A DNA stretch of 64,000 nucleotides, from NCBI RefSeq assembly GCF_032814565.1, contig NZ_CP136521.1, positions 2,824,501 to 2,888,500 of the forward strand, given 5' to 3'. Origin of the DNA: Hwangdonia lutea (GTDB lineage: Bacteria; Bacteroidota; Bacteroidia; Flavobacteriales; Flavobacteriaceae). The position numbers were made by a program, and so were the translations under genes. This document shows positions 43,814-55,757 of this stretch, in pieces (the stretch's first letter is position 1; each line of letters begins with the position of its first letter). The notes under the pieces are model-generated. The model was not told the DNA's origin. It saw only the letters and a program-made list of their open reading frames with translations, and made no database searches.

Positions 43814-45886
43814 ATGCCTATAAAGTTTATTTATTTTATTGCATTCTCACTAACATTAATTTTGCCAACACAAGCCCAAAAAACCAAAGTAGCCTGTGTT
43901 GGCAATTCAGTTACTTATGGTGCAGGTATTAAAGATAGGGACGTTAATTCCTATCCGGCGCAGTTGCAAAAATTGCTCGGTAGTAACTACGAGGTGGGCA
44001 ACTTTGGGTACTCCGGAGCGACTATGCTTAAAAACGGACATAAACCCTATTGGACAAAAAATGAGTTTAAGCAGTCTCAAGAATTTGCGCCGAACATAGT
44101 AATCATTCATTTAGGTTTAAACGACCAAGGCAACAACAATTGGCCAAAACACAACGATGAATTTATAGCCGATTATTTGGACATGATTACGATTTATAAA
44201 AATCTGCCATCAAAACCCAAAGTGCTAATTTGTAAAATGACACCCACTTTTTCGGGACATCATTGGTTTGAAGAAGGCATGCGCGAAAACTTTAAAGCCA
44301 TTCAAAATAAAATTGAAACCATCGCCAAAACAGCCAATGTAGATTTAATAAATCTGCATGAGCCATCATATCGATTTCCAGAATATTTCCCAGATAATTT
44401 ACATCCCACCAAAGCGGGTGCTACCGTAATCGCCCAAAAGGTTTATGGCGCTATTACGGGTGATTTTGGCGGATTAAAACTTCCAAAATTTTATGGCGAA
44501 AACATGGTGTTTCAGCGTAACGAACCCATTGTTGTTTCGGGCACCGCTAATGCAAATGATGAAATTACCGTACTTTTAAACAACCAAAAAGTAACAACAA
44601 AAGTAGCCAAAAATGGCGCTTGGAAAATCATAATGCCAGCGATGAAAGCTGGCGGGCCTTATGCATTTGAAATCCAATCGAAACAATCTGAAAATATTAA
44701 TTTCAACAAAGTTTACATTGGCGAAGTTTGGTTGGCTTCGGGGCAATCTAATATGGATTTTAAGGTCCATCAAATGCAATCGGCCAAAACCGTTTTAAAA
44801 GATTCGTTAAACCCCAACATCTTCGTCATGTCCATGGATCCCAAAGTTTTGGGTGGTCATGTTTTTACTAAAGAAGAACTGGCACTTTGCAATACCAACG
44901 ATTATTATAAATATTCGGCTTGGAGCAACGATAATGATGATGTTTTAAAGAATTTTTCGGCCGTGGCCTATGCCTTTGCATTCAATCTTCAAAAGGAATT
45001 AAACGTTCCCATTGGCGTTATTTGCAATGCTATTGGGGGCTCGCCCATCGAAAGTTGGATTAGCAGGGCGACTTTGGAGCAAACCCACGAAACCATAAGT
45101 ATGCTTAATGATAATTGGAAAAATCCGTTGATGGGGACTTGGAATGCCTTCCGGAAAACCGAAAATTTCGGACACAATAAAAACTTGAATGCAAGACACC
45201 CTTACGATCCTACTTTTTTGTTTGATTCAGGTGTTTTGCCGTTAACAAATTTCAATTTCAAAGGCGTGATTTGGTACCAAGGCGAATCGAATGCCGAACG
45301 CGAAAATTTGTACGCGCGCCTTTTTAAAATGTTGGTAGCCGATTGGCGCATGCAATTTAACAAACCCGATTTGCCATTTTACTACGTGCAATTAAGTAGC
45401 ATTAATCGCCCAAATTGGGGTGCGTTTAGAGATTCGCAGCGTAAGTTGTTAGCTGTTGAAAATACCGGAATGGCAGTATCTTCGGATGTTGGACATAAAA
45501 CTGATGTGCATCCAACCCAAAAATGGGTGGTCGGCGAGCGATTGGCCAAAGTAGCATTGGCAAAATCTTATAATAAATCCTTGGTATTTTCTGGACCGTT
45601 GTTAGATTATGTAAACGTGATGGGCAATACACTAGAAGTCCACTTTAAATATGGCGAAGGACTAAAAACGATTGACGGTACTGCGGTAAAAGACATAGAA
45701 ATAGCCGGAGAAGATAAAGTTTTTGTGAAAGCTAATACGAGTATTAAAGATGATGTGTTAATTGTTTGGTCTGAAAAAATTACAAATCCACGATTTGTTA
45801 AGTACGGCTATTCGTCCTTTACCAACGGGAATATTATTAATAACAGTCATTTACCAGCCTCAACATTTTCAAATGAATTAGATTAA
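43814..45886 (+). CDS. Two-domain sialate O-acetylesterase (SGNH plus SASA domains)
   Basis: 690 residues with signal peptide ending PTQAQ. Residues about 24-215 are an SGNH hydrolase (GNSVTYG with Ser32; DNLHP with Asp194 and His197). Residues about 222-690 are a sialate O-acetylesterase domain (GEVWLASGQSNMDF with Ser312; VIWYQGESNAE). Each half carries a complete-looking nucleophile motif, so there may be two active sites. Two-domain esterases of this type (EstA of Bacteroides, NanS of Tannerella) remove O-acetyl groups that block sialidase. It lies in the same operon as the sialidase. Confidence 0.9.
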   Translation: MPIKFIYFIAFSLTLILPTQAQKTKVACVGNSVTYGAGIKDRDVNSYPAQLQKLLGSNYEVGNFGYSGATMLKNGHKPYWTKNEFKQSQEFAPNIVIIHLGLNDQGNNNWPKHNDEFIADYLDMITIYKNLPSKPKVLICKMTPTFSGHHWFEEGMRENFKAIQNKIETIAKTANVDLINLHEPSYRFPEYFPDNLHPTKAGATVIAQKVYGAITGDFGGLKLPKFYGENMVFQRNEPIVVSGTANANDEITVLLNNQKVTTKVAKNGAWKIIMPAMKAGGPYAFEIQSKQSENINFNKVYIGEVWLASGQSNMDFKVHQMQSAKTVLKDSLNPNIFVMSMDPKVLGGHVFTKEELALCNTNDYYKYSAWSNDNDDVLKNFSAVAYAFAFNLQKELNVPIGVICNAIGGSPIESWISRATLEQTHETISMLNDNWKNPLMGTWNAFRKTENFGHNKNLNARHPYDPTFLFDSGVLPLTNFNFKGVIWYQGESNAERENLYARLFKMLVADWRMQFNKPDLPFYYVQLSSINRPNWGAFRDSQRKLLAVENTGMAVSSDVGHKTDVHPTQKWVVGERLAKVALAKSYNKSLVFSGPLLDYVNVMGNTLEVHFKYGEGLKTIDGTAVKDIEIAGEDKVFVKANTSIKDDVLIVWSEKITNPRFVKYGYSSFTNGNIINNSHLPASTFSNELD

Positions 45887-45904
45887 TTTAAAACTTTGGC
45901 TTAT

Positions 45905-46291
45905 ATGAAGAAAACGAGAATTTACTTAATAATTATTGCAATTTTATTTCTAACAATTTCTTGCGTTCAGAAAAACGAAAAATCCGACAAAAAAGAAATA
46001 ACGAATAAAAAAACTGAATCACAAAAAAGACCATTAGCCGATTACAAATCACAAAAATTAATAACGTTTTACAAAGATTATGGAGGTGAAATTTCTGGTT
46101 TTACATTAGTTCATACCAATAAAATTTTTAACGCTGTAATTTTTAAAACTAAAGAAAAGAGAGCTTACGTTGTGGAGTTAGACACAACAATCACTTATCA
46201 TCCAAAACCCAAGGGAAAAATTGGCGAAATCCTTGATTTTAATCAACTTGGAATTGACAACAGTATTATTAAAAAAATAGAATTTAAATAA
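45905..46291 (+). CDS. Small hypothetical lipoprotein
   Basis: 128 residues from the ATG at 45905; an in-frame TTG at 45896 is less likely. Signal with lipobox LTISC, then a Lys/Glu-rich linker (KNEKSDKKEITNKKTESQKR) and a compact C-terminal region (FYKDYGGEISGFTLVHTNKIFNAVIFKTKEKRAYVVELD). No known domain recognised. It is more A-rich and Lys-rich than its neighbours and sits inside the enzyme operon, so it may be a late insertion or an accessory protein. Function unknown. Confidence 0.7.
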   Translation: MKKTRIYLIIIAILFLTISCVQKNEKSDKKEITNKKTESQKRPLADYKSQKLITFYKDYGGEISGFTLVHTNKIFNAVIFKTKEKRAYVVELDTTITYHPKPKGKIGEILDFNQLGIDNSIIKKIEFK

Positions 46292-46346
46292 AATTGCTGG
46301 TTTTAGGCAACTTATTTTATACAAATACAATAAACATAACATCAAA

Positions 46347-47528
46347 ATGAAATCAATTTACCTTTTTTTAGTAGTATGCTTTTTATCAGCAAGCTCGATT
46401 TACGCTCAAAAATTTGAAAACTTAGCCTTAACACCACCCATGGGTTGGAATAGCTGGAACACTTTTGAATGTGAAGGCGTTAACGAAACCGTGATTAGGG
46501 AAATGGCTGATGCCATGGTAGAAAAAGGTTTAAAAGATGTTGGTTACGAGTATATTGTAATTGACGATTGCTGGCAAATAGGACGCGATGACAATGGGTA
46601 CATTATTGTTGATAAAGAAAAATTTCCATCCGGAATAAAGGTTTTAGCCGATTATGTGCATTCTAAAGGATTAAAATTCGGAATATATTCTGATGCCGGC
46701 ACCATGACCTGTGCACGTCGCCCTGGAAGTAAAGGTTTTGAATACAAAGATGCGGAAACCTATGCGAAGTGGGGTGTCGATTATTTAAAGTACGATTGGT
46801 GTTTCACCGAAGGTCAAGATGCTAAAACCTCTTATAAATTAATGCGTGATGCTTTGTATAAAGCGGGCAGACCCATTGTTTTTAGCATGTGCGAATGGGG
46901 CGAAAACAAGCCTTGGGAATGGGCAGAAAACGTTGGGCATTTGTGGCGTACAACCTTAGATATTGATATGAACGGGCGTTATGATGGAAACGTTAACGGT
47001 AACCTTTTTGGTTGGTCAGATTTAGTAGATATGCAAGTGGGCTTGGAAAAATATGCAGGTCCAGGGCATTGGAACGACCCCGATATGCTTGCCGTTGGGA
47101 ACGGCGATATGCCCATAAACGAAGCCAGAGCCCATTTTAGTATGTGGGCTATGTTAGCGGCGCCTTTAATGGCTGGGAACGATTTGAGGAACATGTCGTT
47201 TAGCGATCAAGAAATATTGACTAATAAAGAGCTCATTGCTATAAACCAAGATGTTTTAGGCAAACAAGGCTTTAAGGTAGTAGATTTAGGGAATTTTGAG
47301 GTTTGGCAAAAACCATTATCAAATGGCGATATGGCGATTTGCTTGTTTAATAGGGAGATTAAAAACACAAAATACCAAGTTAATTGGAATCAAATGAATA
47401 TCAAGGATTTTTCCGGGGCATATACCATTAAGAATTTATGGCAGAATAAAGTAATCGGCACGACCGACACCAATTTTTTAATTGAAGTTCCTGCTAGAGA
47501 TGTTGTGGTATTTAGATTAACGAAATAA
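46347..47528 (+). CDS. GH27 alpha-galactosidase / alpha-N-acetylgalactosaminidase-like
   Basis: 393 residues with a signal peptide ending SIYAQ. GH27 hallmarks: TPPMGWNSWNTFECEGVNE, VIDDCWQ, nucleophile motif YLKYDWCF (Asp150), acid/base region LWRTTLDID (Asp205 likely), and GPGHWNDPDMLAVGNG. The C-terminal beta domain is present. It removes terminal alpha-linked galactose or N-acetylgalactosamine; in a locus with sialidase and hexosaminidases, a blood-group-like or other O-glycan cap is a plausible target. Specificity cannot be decided by eye. Confidence 0.92.
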   Translation: MKSIYLFLVVCFLSASSIYAQKFENLALTPPMGWNSWNTFECEGVNETVIREMADAMVEKGLKDVGYEYIVIDDCWQIGRDDNGYIIVDKEKFPSGIKVLADYVHSKGLKFGIYSDAGTMTCARRPGSKGFEYKDAETYAKWGVDYLKYDWCFTEGQDAKTSYKLMRDALYKAGRPIVFSMCEWGENKPWEWAENVGHLWRTTLDIDMNGRYDGNVNGNLFGWSDLVDMQVGLEKYAGPGHWNDPDMLAVGNGDMPINEARAHFSMWAMLAAPLMAGNDLRNMSFSDQEILTNKELIAINQDVLGKQGFKVVDLGNFEVWQKPLSNGDMAICLFNREIKNTKYQVNWNQMNIKDFSGAYTIKNLWQNKVIGTTDTNFLIEVPARDVVVFRLTK

Positions 47529-47541
47529 TAAAAGTTTAAAT

Positions 47542-49584
47542 ATGTTGGATTTTTTTAAAGTTAAAATTTTTATTTACATAACGCTTTTGGGTTTTGTTAC
47601 CAGTGGTTGTGCGGATTCCAATCCTGTGAATTTTGAAGATAAATATCCTATAATTCCAACGCCTCAAGAAATCAATTATGGCAATGAGGAAATTCAATTT
47701 GAAAATATCAATATTCAAACCTCCGATTTTGAAAATGAAAAAAATTTGTTAACTGATTTTTTTCAATCAAAAAACATAAAAACGGATACCAAAGGGCTAA
47801 GCATTACACTTAATAAAAGGAGTGTTGAAAACGAAAACGATGAAGCCTATGCTTTAACTATTTCAGATGAAATCGTTATTGTCGCTGCAACTCATAAAGG
47901 CATTTATTACGGCATTCAAACCTTAAAGCAAATCTTTAGACAACAAGGTGAAACGGGCATCTTTCCACAGCTTACAATAACCGATTGGCCTGTATTTAAA
48001 ATCCGTGGTTTTATGCACGATACGGGTAGGAATTTCCAGTCGGTTCCACAGTTAAAAGAGCAAATTGAAGTGTTAGCCCAATATAAGTACAATGTATTTC
48101 ATTGGCATTTAACCGATAATCCGGGGTGGCGATTAGAGAGTAAAATTTACCCAGAATTACAGGCAGAACACGCCACGTTACGTCAAAAAGGCAATTTTTA
48201 TTCGCAGGAAGATTTTAAGGATATTCTTGAGTTTTGTAAGGAAAGAAAAATAACGGTTATTCCAGAATTTGATATTCCTGGGCATACGGATGCGTTCAGA
48301 AAAGCATTGCAAATTGATGAAATGCGCGACCCAAAAGTGAAACCCATTTTATTGGATTTGTTTCAGGAGCTCATGGATTTAACCAGCGCCGAAGATGTGC
48401 CATACATCCACATGGGGACGGATGAAGTTAGAAATGATTTCGAGCGCGTTTCCAACGATGTTATTTTTGAAATTATGAATTTAATCAGAAAAAATAATAG
48501 AGAAGTCATTGTTTGGAAAGAGGGGATAGTGGTAAAAAAAGACTCGACTTCTATAAATCAACTTTGGGCCTATCATGAAGGACGAAAAGGTCATCGTTTT
48601 ATAGATTCCAGAAGTAATTATATCAATCATTTAGACCCTTTTGCAGGAATGGCACGTTTATATTTTCAACAGCCAACCAGACAGCCAAAAGGCGATTCGT
48701 TGGCACTTGGCGGTATTTTAGCAGCGTGGCCTGATAATAATATCAACCACGAACGCGATATATTAATTCAAAATCCTATTTATCCTTCCATGGTATTTTA
48801 TTCGGATGCTATTTGGAATGGCAGGGCAAAAGACTATCCGGAATATTGGGCAAAATTGCCACCGAAAAACACTAAGGAATTTAATGATTTTAAAGCTTTT
48901 GAAAAAAAGGTAATTGCTCACAGAGACTTGTTTTTTAAAGGAAAAGAATTTCAATACATCAAACAAACCGATAAACATTGGAAACTTATCGGGCCTTTTA
49001 ACCATCAAGGTAATGTTGAAACATCCTTTCCCGTTGAGGAAAGTATAAAAGAAACTTACAATGTTGACGGAAAGCACTTTACTTGGACAGATAACCATAC
49101 TGGCGGCACCATTCATCTAAAACACTTTTTTGGGTTTCCGGCGGTTACCGACGCCAAACAAGGCACCTATTATGCCTATACTAATATTTATGCGCCCGAC
49201 GATAGAATTCAAGATTTCTGGGTAGGCTTTCAAGGGTGGTCGCGCTCAGGTGGCCGACGTGTTGGTCCTTTTCCAAATCAAGGTGATTGGCACACCACAA
49301 AACCAAAAATTTGGGTAAATAACACTGAAATTGAGCCACCTGTTTGGAAACAGCCTAATTTAGGCACAAAAACAGATGAGATTCCGTTTATTGATGAAGA
49401 CTATTTTTATAGAAGCCCAACCAAAATTCATTTAAAAAAGGGTTGGAATAAAGTGCTTTTAAAAATACCCCAAGATAGAAACTCATGGAAATGGATGTTT
49501 ACCTGTATTCCAGTAAACATTGCAGAAAATGGCGTTAGAGAAGTGCCCGAATTAAAATATAGCACTAAATTTGAGAATAACTAA
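47542..49584 (+). CDS. GH20 beta-N-acetylhexosaminidase lipoprotein
   Basis: 680 residues with lipobox VTSGC (Cys23). N-terminal GH20b-like domain about 35-150, then the GH20 barrel: RGFMHDTGRNF, FHWHLTDNPGWRLES, IPEFDIPGHTDA, and the catalytic Asp294-Glu295 pair in HMGTDEV. A C-terminal region of about 200 residues (FNHQGNVETSFP, FWVGFQGWSRSGGRRVGPFPNQGDW) looks like an added beta-sandwich, possibly carbohydrate-binding. It removes terminal beta-linked GlcNAc or GalNAc. It lies 13 bases after GH27, in the operon. Confidence 0.92.
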   Translation: MLDFFKVKIFIYITLLGFVTSGCADSNPVNFEDKYPIIPTPQEINYGNEEIQFENINIQTSDFENEKNLLTDFFQSKNIKTDTKGLSITLNKRSVENENDEAYALTISDEIVIVAATHKGIYYGIQTLKQIFRQQGETGIFPQLTITDWPVFKIRGFMHDTGRNFQSVPQLKEQIEVLAQYKYNVFHWHLTDNPGWRLESKIYPELQAEHATLRQKGNFYSQEDFKDILEFCKERKITVIPEFDIPGHTDAFRKALQIDEMRDPKVKPILLDLFQELMDLTSAEDVPYIHMGTDEVRNDFERVSNDVIFEIMNLIRKNNREVIVWKEGIVVKKDSTSINQLWAYHEGRKGHRFIDSRSNYINHLDPFAGMARLYFQQPTRQPKGDSLALGGILAAWPDNNINHERDILIQNPIYPSMVFYSDAIWNGRAKDYPEYWAKLPPKNTKEFNDFKAFEKKVIAHRDLFFKGKEFQYIKQTDKHWKLIGPFNHQGNVETSFPVEESIKETYNVDGKHFTWTDNHTGGTIHLKHFFGFPAVTDAKQGTYYAYTNIYAPDDRIQDFWVGFQGWSRSGGRRVGPFPNQGDWHTTKPKIWVNNTEIEPPVWKQPNLGTKTDEIPFIDEDYFYRSPTKIHLKKGWNKVLLKIPQDRNSWKWMFTCIPVNIAENGVREVPELKYSTKFENN

Positions 49585-49596
49585 TGCGTTTTAAAA

Positions 49597-50247
49597 ATGA
49601 AAAAAATACTTATAGCGCTTTTTCTTATATCGGCTAATATTGGTTTTGCCCAACAATATTCAGACCATTACCACAAGCGGAAAGCATTATTTGAAAAAGA
49701 GGCCGATACAAAAAACGAAATCATTTTTTTAGGCAATAGCATTACTGAAGGTGGTGATTGGAAAAGTCTATTTCCCAACCAAAATGTGATAAACAGAGGG
49801 ATTAGTGGCGATGTTACCGATGGGATTTTATACAGGTTAAAAGAGGTAACAGCATCAAAACCTTCAAAAGTGTTTTTGTTGATTGGTACGAATGATATGG
49901 CGCGTGGAAAAAGCATCGACTATGTTTTAGAACATACTGAAAAAATCATTTTACAGATTAAAAAACAATCAAAAGACACCAAAATCTATTTACAAAGTAT
50001 TTTACCCATCAACCCTCATGTGGGCCAAAAGTTTTCGGGACATAAAAACAATCATCAAAAAATCATAGAAGCAAATCAACGCTTAAAAATATTAGCAAAA
50101 AAACACCATTTAAAATATATCGATTTGCACAAAGCCATGCGAAACGGCAAAAAGCACATCAAACCAAAATACACTTACGATGGGTTACATTTAAGTGAAG
50201 CAGGTTATAAAAAATGGAAACAAGTTATCCGTAAATATGTTAAATAG
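49597..50247 (+). CDS. Secreted SGNH/GDSL-family esterase
   Basis: 216 residues with a signal peptide ending IGFAQ. SGNH blocks: FLGNSITEGGDW with Ser48, NRGISGDVTDGILYRL (Gly block), LIGTNDMARG (Asn block), and DGLHLSEAGYKKW supplying Asp and His. It resembles the acylhydrolases that remove acetyl groups from glycans. In this setting it may deacetylate a hexosamine or sialic acid that the two-domain esterase does not reach. Its stop lies 1 base before the next start codon. Confidence 0.88.
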   Translation: MKKILIALFLISANIGFAQQYSDHYHKRKALFEKEADTKNEIIFLGNSITEGGDWKSLFPNQNVINRGISGDVTDGILYRLKEVTASKPSKVFLLIGTNDMARGKSIDYVLEHTEKIILQIKKQSKDTKIYLQSILPINPHVGQKFSGHKNNHQKIIEANQRLKILAKKHHLKYIDLHKAMRNGKKHIKPKYTYDGLHLSEAGYKKWKQVIRKYVK

Positions 50248-50248
50248 A

Positions 50249-51022
50249 ATGAACAAAAAACCACGACCCTACGTATTGGCAGAAACCAATTTTAAAACGG
50301 TAAAAGACGAAAATTATACCGTTGCCGTTTTACCTTGGGGCGCCACCGAAGCGCATAATTATCATTTGCCTTATGCTACAGATAATATTTTAGCAGAATC
50401 GGTTGCTATTGAGGCGGCAAGTATAGCGTGGAGTAAAAATGCGAAAGTGGTTGTTTTGCCAACCGTTCCGTTTGGAGTAAACACGGGGCAGTTGGATGTG
50501 CCCTTGTGTATAAACATGAATCCGAGTACGCAGTTGGCGGTTTTAAAGGATGTTGTTGATGTGCTACAGCGTCAAAACATTCAAAAATTGGTTGTTTTAA
50601 ATGCACATGGCGGTAATAATTTTAAACAGTTTATAAGGGAGCTATCGGTTGAATTTCCAAGTGTGTTTGTCTGTGCCTTAAATTGGTGGCAAGTTGAAAA
50701 CGGAAACGATTACTTTGTTGAACCCGGGGATCATGCCGGCGAATTGGAAACCGCGGTGACAATGCACATAACACCACATTTGGTATTGCCCTTAAGTGAA
50801 GCCGGTGATGGGGCTGCCAAACAGTTTAAATTAAAAGGTTTAAAAGAAGGTTGGGTAACGTCGCAACGCCAATGGACATCGGTTACAAAAGACACTGGTG
50901 TTGGAAATCCTAAACGGGCAACCCCAGAAAATGGCGCACGGTTTTTTAAAGCAGTGAGCCAAAAAGTAGCTTCATTTTTCGAAGACCTCCACCATGCCGA
51001 TTTAGACGATATGTATACCTAA
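50249..51022 (+). CDS. Creatininase-family metal amidohydrolase, substrate unknown
   Basis: 257 residues from the ATG at 50249; upstream in-frame starts at 50237 (ATG) and 50195 (GTG) overlap the esterase gene. There is no signal peptide. Metal-binding motifs of the creatininase fold are visible: LPWGATEAHNYHLPYATDN (Glu34, His36, Asp45), LNAHGGNN, and GDHAGELETA. Family members hydrolyse creatinine, formamide-containing intermediates or other cyclic amides. Creatinine is not expected here; an amide on a sugar or a deacetylation step inside the cell is possible. It ends the operon before a GntR operator. Confidence 0.85.
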   Translation: MNKKPRPYVLAETNFKTVKDENYTVAVLPWGATEAHNYHLPYATDNILAESVAIEAASIAWSKNAKVVVLPTVPFGVNTGQLDVPLCINMNPSTQLAVLKDVVDVLQRQNIQKLVVLNAHGGNNFKQFIRELSVEFPSVFVCALNWWQVENGNDYFVEPGDHAGELETAVTMHITPHLVLPLSEAGDGAAKQFKLKGLKEGWVTSQRQWTSVTKDTGVGNPKRATPENGARFFKAVSQKVASFFEDLHHADLDDMYT

Positions 51023-51027
51023 ATTCA

Positions 51028-51040
51028 TATGTCAAACATA
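51028..51040 (+). promoter_or_regulatory. GntR/FadR-type operator before GH2
   Basis: TATGT-CAA-ACATA, third copy of the palindrome core. It ends 22 bases before a TATATTTG -7 element, so it would cover the -33 region and block polymerase. Confidence 0.7.
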
Positions 51041-51062
51041 AGACAATCGAGTTGTTTTTGGC

Positions 51063-51070
51063 TATATTTG
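51063..51070 (+). promoter_or_regulatory. Promoter -7 element for the GH2 unit
   Basis: TATATTTG matches TAnnTTTG exactly and lies 45 bases before the annotated GH2 start, just after the operator at 51028. Confidence 0.6.
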
Positions 51071-51073
51071 TAG

Positions 51074-54241
<3,168 letters not shown>

Positions 54242-54295
54242 TTCAAACTATTAGCGTACTATTTTAAAATTAATTTTTACCACATATTATTATTG

Positions 54296-54348
54296 AACAC
54301 AGTCGGAGCACAAAAAAACAACTATACTTTTGAGGCTTCGACTGTGTT
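54296..54348. repeat. Imperfect long stem-loop in the GH2-GH27 gap
   Basis: AACACAGTCG (54296-54305) pairs perfectly with CGACTGTGTT (54339-54348); inner bases pair less well. The T tract after it is weak. It may be an attenuating hairpin, an mRNA-stabilising end or a mobile palindrome of the flavobacterial REP type. Confidence 0.55.
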
Positions 54349-54395
54349 GTTATAACAAATACCTCATTTTAATTATATCAACTAACCAAATAAAA

Positions 54396-55649
54396 ATGCA
54401 TAAATACATTCTGCTATTAACATTAATGTTTTTAATGTCTTGCCAAACCAAAGGCAATAAAAATGATATTTTAACTTCGCATCAAAAGGAATCAAAGTAT
54501 ACCCTAAAACCCCAAACCCCTATTATGGGTTGGTCCAGTTGGAATAATTTTCATGTCAACATAAACGAAGACATCATCAAAGCGCAAGCCGATTATATGC
54601 TGTCATCAGGAATGGCTGAGGCTGGCTATTCGTACATAAATATTGACGACGGTTTTTTTGGCGGCCGTGATTCTGAAGGTAATTTATTGGTGCATAAAGA
54701 GCGGTTTCCCAATGGGATGAAAGTCATTTCAGATTACATTCATTCCAAAGGTTTAAAAGCAGGTATTTATGCTGAAGCTGGCATTAATACCTGTGCGTCT
54801 TATTGGGACAAAGACACTATTGGAGCAGGGTCGGGGCTTTTTGGTCACGACAGAAAAGATTTAAAATTAATGCTGAAAGACTGGAATTACGATTTTATAA
54901 AAGTTGATTGGTGCGGTGGCGATTGGTTGGGATTGGATGAAGAAACCCGATATACACAAATAGCAAACATTATAAAAGAGATTAAACCCAACACTGTTTA
55001 CAACATTTGCCGATGGGAATTTCCGGGTGAATGGGCGCTTCAAATAGCCGATTCTTGGCGGATTTCGGGTGATATTTCCAATAAGTTTGAATCCATTTTA
55101 CACATCATCGATTTGAATGCCGATTTATGGAAGTACGCTTCCCCAGGACATGTAAACGATATGGATATGTTACAAGTGGGGCGTGGCATGAGCTACGAAG
55201 AAGACAAAACCCATTTTAGCATGTGGTGCATGATGAACTCACCACTTTTAGCCGGTAACGATTTACGAAGCATGAGCCATGAAACCATTTCCATATTAAC
55301 AAATAAAGAATTGATAGCCTTGAACCAAGACCCATTGGTGTATCAAGCGCGTCGTTTAATAGATCATGGCGATTTGGAAGTTTGGGCAAAACCATTAATT
55401 CATACCATGAGCGGAAAGGTGGCAGTCGCATTGCTCAATAGATCAAATAAAACAGAAACTATGTCTTTTGATTTAGATACCGTTGGAATCGATGTTTCAA
55501 AAGGGTATTCGTATCGCGATTTATGGGCGCAAAAAGATTTTGAGAAAACAAGTGAAAAAAGCTTGTCTTTTCAAGTCCCAAAACATGGCGTGGTGGTTTT
55601 AAAAATCGAAGGTGTTTCAAAACCATTTAATGTGTTTCAGAATAAATAG
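54396..55649 (+). CDS. GH27 alpha-galactosidase-like lipoprotein
   Basis: 417 residues from the ATG at 54396, preferred because it begins a lipoprotein signal (MHKYILLLTLMFLMSC, Cys16); an upstream in-frame start at 54330 adds an unlikely cytoplasmic lead. GH27 motifs: TPIMGWSSWNNF, NIDDGFF, nucleophile FIKVDWCGGD (Asp171) and acid/base region SWRISGDI (Asp226). It differs from the first GH27 (for instance NIDDGFF for VIDDCWQ), so the two probably act on different alpha-linked caps. Some diverged GH27 enzymes act on beta-arabinopyranosides, which remains possible. Confidence 0.88.
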   Translation: MHKYILLLTLMFLMSCQTKGNKNDILTSHQKESKYTLKPQTPIMGWSSWNNFHVNINEDIIKAQADYMLSSGMAEAGYSYINIDDGFFGGRDSEGNLLVHKERFPNGMKVISDYIHSKGLKAGIYAEAGINTCASYWDKDTIGAGSGLFGHDRKDLKLMLKDWNYDFIKVDWCGGDWLGLDEETRYTQIANIIKEIKPNTVYNICRWEFPGEWALQIADSWRISGDISNKFESILHIIDLNADLWKYASPGHVNDMDMLQVGRGMSYEEDKTHFSMWCMMNSPLLAGNDLRSMSHETISILTNKELIALNQDPLVYQARRLIDHGDLEVWAKPLIHTMSGKVAVALLNRSNKTETMSFDLDTVGIDVSKGYSYRDLWAQKDFEKTSEKSLSFQVPKHGVVVLKIEGVSKPFNVFQNK

Positions 55650-55661
55650 CGTAAAGTATGA

Positions 55662-55731
55662 TGTCAGGTTGAGCGCAACCGAAACCCTATAAATAAAAGT
55701 TCAAAGCGTTTTTACGGCGCTCAAGGTGACA
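55662..55731. repeat. REP-like extragenic palindrome
   Basis: TGTCAGGTTGAGCGC at the left and GCGCTCAAGGTGACA at the right form an imperfect inverted repeat over 70 bases in the gap between GH27 and GH2. Repeats beginning TGTCA..TTGAGCGC with a GA-rich centre are widespread in flavobacterial intergenic DNA. It would form a stable hairpin in mRNA. Only one copy was seen in this window. Confidence 0.6.
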
Positions 55732-55757
55732 CTATTACTAAAAGTCAAACTCAGAAT

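Noticed and set aside
48763-49116. A 117-codon minus-strand frame inside the GH20 gene
   Set aside because: It lies wholly within the well-supported GH20 coding sequence and has no recognisable domain.
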